From contig CANRAZ010000005.1 in assembly GCA_947628705.1 (NCBI GenBank), positions 1 through 64,000 on the forward strand: DNA of 64,000 nucleotides, read 5' to 3'. Below, piece by piece: positions 42,560-51,334 of the stretch. The DNA is from an uncultured Lachnospiraceae bacterium. Lineage in GTDB: Bacteria > Bacillota > Clostridia > Lachnospirales > Lachnospiraceae. The translations under genes were made by a program, and so were the position numbers. Under the pieces are notes generated by a model. The model was not told the origin of the DNA. It did no database searches and saw only the letters and a list, made by a program, of their open reading frames with translations. Numbering within the stretch: position 1 is the stretch's first letter; every line of letters starts with the position of its first letter.

Positions 42560-43864
42560 CCATTCAATCAGATTTTCAGACTTTATTCCTTCGTATGATC
42601 TGTCCATTCCGGGTTCAAGCGACAACACCGTCTTTTCGTAATTATCACGTATTTTTTTCAGCGGCGCAAGCTCGCGTTTTCTGACTTCCTCGCTGTCCAT
42701 GGACTCCGTTACCTGAATGTATTTTTTCTCATCGGCAGTTGTGGCAATAAAATCAACCTCCATATTATCTATCTTGCCGATTGCAACGTCATAGCCCCTG
42801 CGCAACAGTTCAAAATAAACTACGTTTTCAATTGCGTGACCGCCGTCACGGTTTCGGAAGCCCAGCAGATAATTTCTCAACGCTATGTCGACAATATAGT
42901 ACTTGCCGAGCGTGCGGAGAAATTCTTTTCCTTTTATATCGAAACGCTTTATTTCATAAAAAAAATAACTCTCAAGCAGTGCATTGACATATGACTGAAC
43001 AGTGTGGACGCTCGGTGCGCCTTTCCGCTTTCCGTCCTCAAGCAGACCCTCATTTACTAACGTATTTGCTATTGACGCAGCAGAAACGTTTGAACCTATA
43101 TTATCTGCAAGAAACATTATGATTTTGCGAAGCAGGATCGAATCGGTAACCTGCTTTTGTCCCCGACGCATTTCACGTTCCAGAATATCACGAACTACAA
43201 CAGTAGAATAGATTCCGTCAAGAAGAGCAAGCGCTTTTTCCTGTTCAAGACCAACCTCAGCAATGCCCGGCATTCCGCCAAAACGCATAAATGCCTCAAA
43301 GACCTCACGCAATTCATATCGTTCACCGTTTTTATCAAAAACATTCTTACGTACTCCTCCAAGAACACTGCTTGTTTCCCTAACCTCAAAATCATGAAAA
43401 TAAAGAAACTCTCGGAAGGAGAGCGGCAGAACCTTTATCTCGACGCATCTGCCGGAAAGGTAGGTGGAATACTCGGAAGAAAGCAGGTAGGCATTTGAAC
43501 CGGTTACATAGATATCGCAGTCGATATCCACACGCAGAGCGTTTATCGCATCTTCCCACGCATTTATTCTCTGAATCTCATCAAAAAACAAATACATTTT
43601 CTTTCCCTGAACGGTTCTTTTTTTCACATAGTCATAAACACCGTCGGAAGACATTTTCCTGAACTCATTGGATTCAAAGTTCATCTCAACTATCTGCTCC
43701 GGCTGAACGCCTGTTTCCGTCAAATGGACAACCATAAGCTTCAAAATGCTTGACTTTCCGCAGCGTCTTATGCCCGTAATAACCTTCACCGGTTCCGTGT
43801 CCTGAAAACCAATCAGTTTATTGAGATAAAGATCCCTTTTTTTAAGTTTGTGCGAATCTATCAT
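42545..43864 (-). CDS. AAA_14/DUF4143 ATPase
   Basis: 439 residues from the ATG at 43864; GGGAGG lies about 8 bp upstream. ATPase: Walker A ITGIRRCGKSSILK, Walker B KMYLFFDEIQRI, and ITGSNAY-type sensor (YVTGSNAYLLSSE). The DUF4143 part ends with HAIENVVYFELLRRGYDV and EVDFIATTADEKKYIQV, a PD-(D/E)xK-like nuclease core. It has its own promoter, and its 3' end lies in a 32-bp tandem repeat. It is only distantly similar to the 18492-19718 protein. The family's function is not settled. Confidence 0.88.
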   Translation of the reverse strand: MIDSHKLKKRDLYLNKLIGFQDTEPVKVITGIRRCGKSSILKLMVVHLTETGVQPEQIVEMNFESNEFRKMSSDGVYDYVKKRTVQGKKMYLFFDEIQRINAWEDAINALRVDIDCDIYVTGSNAYLLSSEYSTYLSGRCVEIKVLPLSFREFLYFHDFEVRETSSVLGGVRKNVFDKNGERYELREVFEAFMRFGGMPGIAEVGLEQEKALALLDGIYSTVVVRDILEREMRRGQKQVTDSILLRKIIMFLADNIGSNVSAASIANTLVNEGLLEDGKRKGAPSVHTVQSYVNALLESYFFYEIKRFDIKGKEFLRTLGKYYIVDIALRNYLLGFRNRDGGHAIENVVYFELLRRGYDVAIGKIDNMEVDFIATTADEKKYIQVTESMDSEEVRKRELAPLKKIRDNYEKTVLSLEPGMDRSYEGIKSENLIEWLLED

Positions 43865-43886
43865 ATGCAGTCCTCCCATCGCTTAG

Positions 43887-43915
43887 AGAATAGCATAAAA
43901 GCAGAAAAAAATCAA
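43887..43915 (-). promoter_or_regulatory. Probable sigma-A promoter of the DUF4143 gene
   Basis: On the minus strand TTGATT (43910-43915) and TATTCT (43887-43892) are 17 bp apart, about 20 bp upstream of the ATG. Confidence 0.55.
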
Positions 43916-44039
43916 GTAATTGCATTCAAGTGCATAAACTTTGTTTTTTTGACATTTTTTGCATTTTATAATTTCGTACACCAACACGGACGCTGATAAC
44001 CGTCATGTTAATAACCGTCTTTTTTCTTACGCTCAAAAA

Positions 44040-45461
44040 TTATGCCTTAATAAATCTCTGATTTGGACTTTTAGGCTTATCAGGCATTGTCATTTTAAGT
44101 TTGCCGCTTTCTACAAGCTTGGCTAACTGCGACATCACATAGTTCTTTGACTTGCCTAAAAAATCAACAATCTCGGCTCTTGTTCGTGGAGTGGAGCAAA
44201 ACTCTATAATGGACTCGAAAGCAGGCTTGGCTTCCTCAAATAAGCCGTTTTTCATTACAACCTTAAATTCTCCGTGAACAGAGGAAAACACCGGCGCCGG
44301 AAGTCCGGCATTCGCAAATTCTCTCAGAATGGTAGGAATACCGGAATATCTGTTTTCAGTAACTTTTAAAAGCTCAAGCATATTTGCAAGAGTCGCATTT
44401 CTTGTTTCGGGCTGCACCTTTCCAAGCACGTCGACAGAGATTTTTCCGTATAAACCTCCGCTGTTGACAATTTCCATACGGTCACGGTACATTTCAATGC
44501 GAATCGGAACATTTTCCGTGTGAACGCTGTAATCGCGGTGCACCAAAGCGTTTAAAATCGCTTCACGGACAGCCTTAATAGGATATTCCGGCTTATCCAC
44601 ACGGTATCCGTTATCATCTATAATCGTTTTTGTACGGCTGTTTTTACGCACAAATTCAACTGCTTCTTCAAGCATATCCGGAATCGCACCGGTAATACGC
44701 TTATTATCTATAAACCGTTCGCCGTCATTTCCCACCGTTCCCTGTTCGGTACCGGGAAGCGAAATGGCAGTAATACAAAGCTGCGGAAAATAAGCCTGCG
44801 GATATTTTGAAAAAGTCATTAAACACGCAAGCGTAGGAACTCCGTTCTTAGTGATTCCCATCAGCTCCAAAATTTCATCTTCCGCAACGTTATCCGCAAG
44901 ATTTCTGCGCTCGTTTTTAACGGCAAGCATATAATCCGACATACGTTTTTCATCTATCAATGTGAGTTTAGCGTTATCAACCGTGCGAATATCGTCACGT
45001 ATTCTTTTGCGTAACGCCTCATAACTGTAAATCTCATATTCACTCATCGGCTCATCAGATTCGCCAACACGCACATAAGAGCCTTTGATACGTCCAACAC
45101 CCTTGTAAAACACAGGACGCTCGGCAATATCAACGCCCGGTATTTCTGCTGAAACCACCGCTTTGCCGTCAATATCACAAACGGTAAATAAAGCACGAAC
45201 CGCAGGCTCCATCTGTTTGCACTGCTCTGTTACTTTCTTTTGAATATCCCCGGCATCGTACACACCCTTAACGGCAAAATCATCCGCTTCGTCAACACCG
45301 AAAATAATGACACCGCCTTCGTCCTGATTGGAAAAAGAAGAAAGCGTATCAAACAATCTCGTTGGGCATCCCTGCACTGCTGCTTTAAGTTCAACTGTCT
45401 GTGTTTCTGTCTTTAATTTCTTTACATCTGAAACCAATTTTTTCAACTCTTCCGCCTGCAT
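44040..45461 (-). CDS. AlbA_2 / divergent-AAA putative transcriptional regulator
   Basis: 473 residues from the ATG at 45461, eight bases after GAGGAGG. The N-terminal AlbA_2 (Schlafen-like) domain has TQTVELKAAVQGCPTRLFDTL, GGVIIFGVDE and KGVGRIKGSYVRVGES. A HATPase_c_4 region follows, with YPIKAVREAILNALVHRDYS and NSGGLYG. The C-terminal winged helix (about 410-465) has SSTPRTRAEIVDFLGKSKNY-like sequence. Proteins of this type are described as regulators, but targets are usually unknown. Seven 21-bp repeats abut its promoter and may be its own operator. Confidence 0.85.
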   Translation of the reverse strand: MQAEELKKLVSDVKKLKTETQTVELKAAVQGCPTRLFDTLSSFSNQDEGGVIIFGVDEADDFAVKGVYDAGDIQKKVTEQCKQMEPAVRALFTVCDIDGKAVVSAEIPGVDIAERPVFYKGVGRIKGSYVRVGESDEPMSEYEIYSYEALRKRIRDDIRTVDNAKLTLIDEKRMSDYMLAVKNERRNLADNVAEDEILELMGITKNGVPTLACLMTFSKYPQAYFPQLCITAISLPGTEQGTVGNDGERFIDNKRITGAIPDMLEEAVEFVRKNSRTKTIIDDNGYRVDKPEYPIKAVREAILNALVHRDYSVHTENVPIRIEMYRDRMEIVNSGGLYGKISVDVLGKVQPETRNATLANMLELLKVTENRYSGIPTILREFANAGLPAPVFSSVHGEFKVVMKNGLFEEAKPAFESIIEFCSTPRTRAEIVDFLGKSKNYVMSQLAKLVESGKLKMTMPDKPKSPNQRFIKA

Positions 45462-45491
45462 AAACAAATCCTCCTCGAAAATGTTAAAATT

Positions 45492-45520
45492 GTTTTATCA
45501 CATTTAGATAAAGAAGTCAA
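45492..45520 (-). promoter_or_regulatory. Sigma-A promoter of the AlbA_2 gene
   Basis: On the minus strand TTGACT (45515-45520) and TAAAAC (45492-45497) are 17 bp apart. The -35 touches the first 21-bp repeat. Confidence 0.65.
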
Positions 45521-45681
45521 GAATTAACGATAAATTCACTAGAATTAACGATAATTTAACATAATCAACGATAATTTAACCGGAATCAACGATAATTCAA
45601 CCGGAATCAACGATAAATCAACTAGAATTAACGATAAATCAACTAGAATTAACGATTTCGTTAATTTGAATCGTTAATTCG
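45521..45681. repeat. Seven 20-21-bp direct repeats (AATTAACGATAAATCAACTAG) plus an inverted copy
   Basis: ACG of each unit falls at 45527, 45548, 45568, 45589, 45610, 45631 and 45652. The array ends with the inverted match GAATCGTTAATTCG at about 45668-45681. A 21-bp period is two helical turns, so all copies face the same side, as in operator or iteron arrays. Confidence 0.88.
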
Positions 45682-45860
45682 TATTCTGCAATTTAAAGCC
45701 CCCTTTCATTAGATTTGTGTTGTATTAACCAAAAGGGACGCCTCCTTTATTCTTAGCAGCTTTTCCTCTGCACGAGCCGAAACCGTTTTAACGCTTTTCG
45801 TACCAATGCACAAACATTTTCCGAATTCTAAAAATATGCAAAGGAAATTTTAAAAAAATA
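45682..45860. other. Spacer between the repeat array and the HicB promoter
   Basis: About 180 bp without an ORF, hairpin or repeat that I can support. Confidence 0.4.
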
Positions 45861-45889
45861 TTGATGAATACACATCAAATGTGTATTAT
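45861..45889 (+). promoter_or_regulatory. HicB promoter with palindromic operator
   Basis: TTGATG (45861-45866) and TATTAT (45884-45889) are 17 bp apart. A perfect inverted repeat, AATACACAT-CAA-ATGTGTATT (45867-45887), fills the spacer and overlaps the -10, a likely autoregulatory site. Confidence 0.7.
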
Positions 45890-45912
45890 ATATGTTTTAG
45901 GAGGTCATCATT

Positions 45913-46311
45913 ATGAAACTTGCATACCCGGTTATTTTAAGCAAAGGGAAAGATCACGTTATCGTTTATATTCCGGACTTCAATATCAACACGCAGGGTG
46001 AAGACTACGCCGATGCGCTGGAAATGGCGAGAGACGCAATAGGTCTTATGGGAATTGATATGGAAGATGAAAAAGAACCGCTCCCTATTCCTTCGGAACC
46101 GGAAGCGGTAAAGACGGATTCAGAAAACGATATTGTGTCGCTGGTAGACGTGGATTTTGCGGAATATCGGCGGCAACAGGATATGCGAACGGTGCGAAGA
46201 AACGTTACGCTTCCGTCGTGGTTAAACTTTGAAGCAGAAAAAAGCGGCGTAAATGTTTCCGCAATTCTGCAAAGAGCATTAAAGCAGGAACTTCACATTA
46301 CAGACCGCTAA
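45913..46311 (+). CDS. HicB-family antitoxin-like protein without visible HicA
   Basis: 132 residues; AGGAGG precedes the ATG. The N-terminal HicB fold (about 1-50) has AYPVILSKGKDHVIVYIPDF and EDYADALEMARDAIGL. After an acidic linker, the C-terminal DNA-binding part (about 95-130; RRNVTLPSWLNFEAEKSGVN) resembles a ribbon-helix-helix/HicB_lk domain. HicB normally neutralises the RNase HicA encoded next to it. I find no roughly 60-residue HicA on either side, so this is an orphan. Autoregulation is inferred from the palindrome over its promoter. Confidence 0.85.
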   Translation: MKLAYPVILSKGKDHVIVYIPDFNINTQGEDYADALEMARDAIGLMGIDMEDEKEPLPIPSEPEAVKTDSENDIVSLVDVDFAEYRRQQDMRTVRRNVTLPSWLNFEAEKSGVNVSAILQRALKQELHITDR

Positions 46312-46319
46312 ACGACCGC

Positions 46320-46366
46320 AAAGCAAAGCCCGCTTCCCTGTTTTGGGAGCGGGCTTTATTTTTTTC
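46320..46366 (+). terminator. Terminator after the HicB gene
   Basis: AAAGCCCGCT-T-CCC pairs with GGG-A-GCGGGCTTT around a TGTTTT loop, followed by ATTTTTTTC. Confidence 0.88.
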
Positions 46367-46470
46367 TATAAACTTAGAGTATCAAAGAAAATTTCAGGAA
46401 TATGTCCTCTTACCGCCACTGAGCAAAACCCATATACGGTTTTCAACAATCCGTCTTAACTTTTCCGTCT

Positions 46471-47118
46471 TTACTCGTCTGCACGTCTGCACCTGACCGT
46501 AACACGGGACTTTCCTCCCAAAGTACAGGTGAACAGAGTAAGATCATAGCCGGAGGTTTCCATTTTTTCAATATCGTAAGGATCCAGAATTTCAACCTTT
46601 TCAACCTTGTACCGAAATTCATTTCCTGCCGCATCGGTAAAAATCACGTCGTCACCCGGCTGAAGATTTTTGATGTTACGGAAATGGGTCATGTAGTTGT
46701 GGGCGCATATAATCAAATCATTACGGTAAGGCGAACCTTTATAAAGGCAGGGAGATATCTTCAAACGAACATAGTCCCACGTGTCCGCTACCGGCAGCTC
46801 GATTTCAAGCGGCGGTATTACTACCGTGCCGATATAATCATAGCCGTCTACGGTTATCGTCGGCAACGGCGCATTCGGGTCAAACGCCTCTTCCTCCTGT
46901 TCCTCCTCCACGGTCACACCGGCAGGAAGTGACGGAGTTGCCGAAGGTTTAACCGACTCAATCAGCTCGTTACGCTGTTCATTAAACTGACTCAGCACAT
47001 CTGCCGATGAAGAAGCCGCCAAGGAATCCTCGTAGAGATTGTGCGCCGCAATTCCAATGCCTGCGCCTATCATGAGAAGCCCCAAAGCCATCAAAGCAAT
47101 TCTCTTACTTCTTTTCAT
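46471..47118 (-). CDS. Sortase (class B/D-like) at the end of the pilus locus
   Basis: 215 residues. An N-terminal signal-anchor helix (about 5-25) precedes a Ser/Pro/Glu-rich stalk and the sortase barrel, with catalytic His in ICAHNYMTH, Cys in LFTCTLGG and Arg in RVTVRC. It lacks the class C lid. It may attach the assembled pilus, or LPXTG/LPXAG proteins, to the wall. ATG at 47118 is preferred; GTG at 47127 is possible. The start overlaps the end of the upstream pilin gene, so they are coupled. Confidence 0.85.
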   Translation of the reverse strand: MKRSKRIALMALGLLMIGAGIGIAAHNLYEDSLAASSSADVLSQFNEQRNELIESVKPSATPSLPAGVTVEEEQEEEAFDPNAPLPTITVDGYDYIGTVVIPPLEIELPVADTWDYVRLKISPCLYKGSPYRNDLIICAHNYMTHFRNIKNLQPGDDVIFTDAAGNEFRYKVEKVEILDPYDIEKMETSGYDLTLFTCTLGGKSRVTVRCRRADE

Positions 47119-48112
47119 CGTCGTCACTCAACCGATCCGAAATAAATCCTGTCATAAACAGTACCAGTCCCAATACAAGAAGTATCGGCACAGGATACCA
47201 AAGCTGACCTGTCTGAGGAAGCTTTGGCGGCTTGCTGCTCTCTCCGGAAATTCCGGAATCCGTTGTCGGAGTCGGCGTATCAGGAGACGGTGAAGACGAA
47301 GGCGAAACCGAAGGTGAAACTGAAGGCGAAGGCGAAGGTGAAACAATCTCCGTTTTGCCTTTATTCAGCACCACAAAGGTCTCCCCGTCAAGTGTAACTG
47401 AAACAGTGTAGTTTTCAGGAACCGATTTTTCGATGACGCTCCAATCCGAAGAAGCCGAAAGCTCATCCCATGTGTACGTCCAACCGTTATCCTCTGAAAG
47501 AACCACCGTCTCAAAGAGTTCCCCGTCTTTAAAAAGCTGGATCTCGACTGACTGCGGACGTTCCTTGCTGTCGCCGTCGTCCCAAACCTTCTTTACGGTT
47601 CTAGAAATCTTTTTTTCCACCTGTTCGACATCGTATTTTACGTCTACGGTCACAACGTCAGATGAACTGTCCGGAACTCTGACAAGCGCCGGCTTCGGCG
47701 TGTACAGCAAATCTCCAATAGGCGTGACCGAGCCGACAATAAGATATATTCCTGCCGTCAGTTCTTCAAAGTCCGTCTCTCCCAAGGCATTTGAACTGCC
47801 GGAAGCAACCGGTTCTCCCACGCCGCTTTCCACATAAGAAGCAAGCGTGCTCGCAAGACGGCTGACGTTTTCAGCGTCTGTAAGACTGCCCACGTCGATC
47901 CCCCGTTCGGCGAAGTCTTCGGCAAGCGTGCCGTCAGGCGTCATGGCGTAGTAAACCTCAAACGGTGCGTCCGTGGCAGGACCTGACTCGGTAATGAACT
48001 TGATTTTAAGAGAATATGTCGGTTCCTCGGCATATGAGACGATGCCGCAGAGAAACAGGCATATTACTGAAACAAGCGGTATTATTCGCCTGCATAAACG
48101 ATGAACAGTCAA
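47105..48112 (-). CDS. Cna_B-type minor/base pilin with LPQTG anchor
   Basis: 335 residues from a TTG start, six bases after GAGGTG. A signal peptide (about 1-29) precedes an N-terminal beta domain (30-150). A Cna_B domain follows (about 165-255; KISRTVKKVWDDGDSKER, WTYTWDEL). After a Ser/Pro repeat stalk comes the wall-sorting signal LPQTG, a hydrophobic helix and DDDEKK tail. Its small size and Pro-rich stalk suit a basal pilin that the housekeeping-type sortase would couple to peptidoglycan. It lies 4 bp after the class C sortase gene. Confidence 0.85.
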   Translation of the reverse strand: MTVHRLCRRIIPLVSVICLFLCGIVSYAEEPTYSLKIKFITESGPATDAPFEVYYAMTPDGTLAEDFAERGIDVGSLTDAENVSRLASTLASYVESGVGEPVASGSSNALGETDFEELTAGIYLIVGSVTPIGDLLYTPKPALVRVPDSSSDVVTVDVKYDVEQVEKKISRTVKKVWDDGDSKERPQSVEIQLFKDGELFETVVLSEDNGWTYTWDELSASSDWSVIEKSVPENYTVSVTLDGETFVVLNKGKTEIVSPSPSPSVSPSVSPSSSPSPDTPTPTTDSGISGESSKPPKLPQTGQLWYPVPILLVLGLVLFMTGFISDRLSDDDEKK

Positions 48113-48116
48113 AATA

Positions 48117-48938
48117 TCACCTCTTTTTCCGCAAACGCCGTGTCGAAACCACCAAAGTGATGATCAGGACAGGCACCTCGGATATGATAATTATCAGATA
48201 AACAGGCACGGCTTCCGCACCCGTCTGCAGCGCAAGCTGCTCCTCCGCCTCCTCTCCTTCAAGAAGAGAAGCACGAAGCACCAGTCGGTGAGAATTTATT
48301 CCATAAGGCGTACAGGTTACCAGTGAGCAAAGGTTTTCTCCCTCCTCAATGCGTAAATCATTAAGCTCGCTTGGCAGCACGGTGTTTATGTCTGTGATAC
48401 GGTAAACGCAAGTCTCGCAAAGCACGTTAACGGTAAACACGTCTCCCACTTCAAGCTTGTCAAGATTGGTAAACAGCAGCGCAGACGGGAGACCCCTGTG
48501 TCCGGATATGACCGAATGAACCGAAGCTCCCTCAATCGGGAAGGACGAACCCTCTAAGTGTCCTGCTCCCTCCTGCAAAACAGCTTCTCCCGTTCCGTGG
48601 TAAATCGGAAGCATGATGTCCGACTTAGGAACCGTTATGTAGCCGATAATGCCGTCGCCGTTCACATTAAGGATTGAGAAATAATCGTCAGTAAGCTCAT
48701 CAGGCAGCAGCGTAAGCACCGAGGAACACTCTGCAAGCCTTTTATTAAACGCAGCCGCACGTTCAAACAGAGCCGAATAGTCCTCTGCCGGAATTGCTTC
48801 CACAGACGCCAGATAGGCTCCAACCGCCCTGCGCTGCTTCTGGGTCTTTATGTAGTTGCTCACTGCCGGATAAAGCAGGAACGAAAGACCCGCAAGAAGC
48901 ATTACAAGGGCAAGAAACGAAAGTATTTTCTGTTTCAT
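48117..48938 (-). CDS. Class C (pilin-polymerising) sortase
   Basis: 273 residues: N-terminal helix, sortase barrel, and a C-terminal helix (PVYLIIIISEVPVLIITLVV). Catalytic His in VISGHRGLPSA; Cys and Arg in SLVTCTPYGINSHRLVLR, the classic class C string. It should link pilin subunits through the LPSTG/LPQTG motifs. A class C lid motif is not obvious to me. Directly follows the major pilin gene. Confidence 0.92.
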   Translation of the reverse strand: MKQKILSFLALVMLLAGLSFLLYPAVSNYIKTQKQRRAVGAYLASVEAIPAEDYSALFERAAAFNKRLAECSSVLTLLPDELTDDYFSILNVNGDGIIGYITVPKSDIMLPIYHGTGEAVLQEGAGHLEGSSFPIEGASVHSVISGHRGLPSALLFTNLDKLEVGDVFTVNVLCETCVYRITDINTVLPSELNDLRIEEGENLCSLVTCTPYGINSHRLVLRASLLEGEEAEEQLALQTGAEAVPVYLIIIISEVPVLIITLVVSTRRLRKKR

Positions 48939-48982
48939 AGAGTTTTATTTTTACTGTGCCGGAGCTTTTCTCCTCAGGTCAG

Positions 48983-51280
48983 TCACGCCTTGCGGCTTTT
49001 TCTGCCTGCAAGAATGAACAGCACAAGCGCACCTGCTACGGTCACACCGCCGATGATGTAGTAAATCCAAGTTCCGATACCACCGGTAGAAGGAAGATTC
49101 TCATACTTGAAGTTTGCAACAAGCATGCCTGCACTTCCGTCATTAATATCAGGGTCTATAGGTGTAAGCTGCACTGTGTTTTCGTAGCTGAAAGATTCGC
49201 CATCTTCAACTGCACTGCCACTCTCGACCTTTGAAAGCTTGCCATTATATTCTGTAATTTCACCAGAGGCTATAGTTGCCGCCGTCACCGTAACTTCAAA
49301 CGGCTTAATCGTAGCGTATCCTTCAGGTGCCTCTGTCTCAACAAGAGTGTATGTAACGTTTTCATCAATTCCGGAAACATTCAGATAACCATCAGTAAGA
49401 GTGGTAATGAAATTATTTGTACGTGTTGCTCCTTCCACATCCAACCACGCTTTATCAAAAGTTTCATCTGTTCCAGTATGTAGTACTTTCCACCCATCAA
49501 TTTTATAATAGCCATTTTCGAATTCTTCAGGAATGCCACTATCTTCGCTAATACTATCTTTATTGACTTTGGTAAACTCTGCAATCTTCCATACAAAATT
49601 GGTTTCTTCTTTATCACACTTTACCAATACAAATTTAGCATTTTCGAGACCAGCTGCACTAGCACCATTCTTAATAAAATCAGCTGCATCTACCTTGGTA
49701 ATGTTAAGTCCGAAGGTAAAAACTTTTGCAGTATCTTCTGTCGTTTTAGTCATATCATGATAAGACTGTGGATTATTGGAATAATGCAAAAATGCTTCGT
49801 TTACATTGCCAGCAGTGCCAACCAATGCATCACTGTTTACTTCGGCTGTGTAATTAACGTATATTTCTGATGACTCATCGCCAGAAGCAGAACAACCAAG
49901 ACGATAATATTTATCAACAACACCATTTTTACTGTCGCCTTTTACAAGTATTTCTTCAAGGCAAGGGAAATAAACAGTTAAAGTACCATCCTCCAAAATT
50001 TCACTGTATGCTGCATTAATTTTGGATTCGTCAATGTGCTTGTGGCTTAGCTCATGTGGATCACCAGTTGTGCTATAACTACTCTTAAGGATCGTCAACT
50101 CAAGATCCGGATTCCAAGTCCAACTCCCACCAGTACTATCCGCAACAAGCCAACCCTTTGCTTTCACAGTAACATACTCATCACTCGCCTCTGACTTTTC
50201 TTTGATTGTTAAACCTTTCGGAGTATCTTCAAATTTATACTGATACCCCTCAAGGTAGTTGAGATAATTGCTCGGCAAGGTACCTGTCAATCTGAAGTTT
50301 ACCAAGTCTCCCACCCCTGCGGCTTCCGTTTTATGTAAAGTACCATCTGCTCTAACAACATTCTTAGTCAGTGTCGGAACACTTTCCTTTATTTCCTGCT
50401 TTATGTTATAGGCAACAAAAAGCATTCTGGCTGAGTACGCAACATTTTCATCACTATCTTCCTCATAACCAGTTCGATCAATAAGCATATAATAACCGGC
50501 AGGCACCGTTATTTCATAAGCTTTATCCGTCTCATCATAGTCCCCACCATAGAATGAATGAACGTAACCTCCTTCAGCATAACCATCTGAAGAATTATCA
50601 CCTGTATAACCTCCTAAAATATCAGCAAATGCCTGAAGCCACTCACGGTCATTATGCTTTGCAACCTCCTGAGCAACAGCAACAGCAAGCTTATCATAAT
50701 TAACCTTCTGAAGCACCTCTTTACTTGCAGTAGGATAAGTTAATATATTTAATGGATTAGCTGCATCTTCGTAATATGCTTCGCTCAAATTACCAGATGC
50801 ATCAACAAGCGCTGTACTCTCACCGGAACGGAATCCACCTAAGTCAACATTGAAAAATGTACCTGGTTTTACATTTCCAAGAGCTAATGCAAACCCAACG
50901 ATGTTTTTCATTCTCTTTACGCCATCAGTATCATCTTTTTCATTAAAGGCAGTACCCCATTTTATGTCAGTAATTGGAAGTAATGCTTCATCATTGCCTG
51001 TATACGAACCAGGATTGTCTGGTACTGTCTTTGAAGTATCCACCGTTCCCGAAAAAATCTGGTAGGCTCCAAATTTCACTTTACTCATATAGCCTTCAGG
51101 TACTTCTTCTCCTGGACTAACAAGGCTTATAGTGTATTTTTCGCCGCTTGTTGGGGTAGGGATCTCAGTATCATCTTTATGATGAATGTGCGCATCCTCC
51201 GCCAATGCCGGCAACACCGATGTGACAAAAAGAGCCACGGTCAATGCAATGACAACAAGTTTCTTAACTCTTTTTTTCAT
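48983..51280 (-). CDS. Major pilin, SpaA-like with isopeptide domains and LPSTG anchor
   Basis: 765 residues from the ATG at 51280 (AAAGGAAC upstream). Signal peptide MKKRVKKLVVIALTVALF to ALAED. A fimbrial isopeptide D2 domain (about 320-540; NVVRADGTLHKTEAAGVGDLVNF) precedes a SpaA-like Cna_B domain (about 545-700; FGLNITKVDAADFI, E-box TLVETEAPEGYA). It ends in the sorting signal LPSTGGIGTW, a membrane helix and RKSRKA. The E-box Glu and Lys-bearing strands predict internal isopeptide bonds. Position next to sortase C marks it as the shaft subunit. Confidence 0.9.
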   Translation of the reverse strand: MKKRVKKLVVIALTVALFVTSVLPALAEDAHIHHKDDTEIPTPTSGEKYTISLVSPGEEVPEGYMSKVKFGAYQIFSGTVDTSKTVPDNPGSYTGNDEALLPITDIKWGTAFNEKDDTDGVKRMKNIVGFALALGNVKPGTFFNVDLGGFRSGESTALVDASGNLSEAYYEDAANPLNILTYPTASKEVLQKVNYDKLAVAVAQEVAKHNDREWLQAFADILGGYTGDNSSDGYAEGGYVHSFYGGDYDETDKAYEITVPAGYYMLIDRTGYEEDSDENVAYSARMLFVAYNIKQEIKESVPTLTKNVVRADGTLHKTEAAGVGDLVNFRLTGTLPSNYLNYLEGYQYKFEDTPKGLTIKEKSEASDEYVTVKAKGWLVADSTGGSWTWNPDLELTILKSSYSTTGDPHELSHKHIDESKINAAYSEILEDGTLTVYFPCLEEILVKGDSKNGVVDKYYRLGCSASGDESSEIYVNYTAEVNSDALVGTAGNVNEAFLHYSNNPQSYHDMTKTTEDTAKVFTFGLNITKVDAADFIKNGASAAGLENAKFVLVKCDKEETNFVWKIAEFTKVNKDSISEDSGIPEEFENGYYKIDGWKVLHTGTDETFDKAWLDVEGATRTNNFITTLTDGYLNVSGIDENVTYTLVETEAPEGYATIKPFEVTVTAATIASGEITEYNGKLSKVESGSAVEDGESFSYENTVQLTPIDPDINDGSAGMLVANFKYENLPSTGGIGTWIYYIIGGVTVAGALVLFILAGRKSRKA

Positions 51281-51334
51281 AATAGTTTTGTTCCTTTCTT
51301 CTATTACTAATCTATCATTCAAATGACTGAACCG

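Noticed and set aside
45682-45912. HicA toxin gene upstream of HicB
   Set aside because: No ORF of about 60 codons is open in the region, and the HicB promoter occupies its right part.
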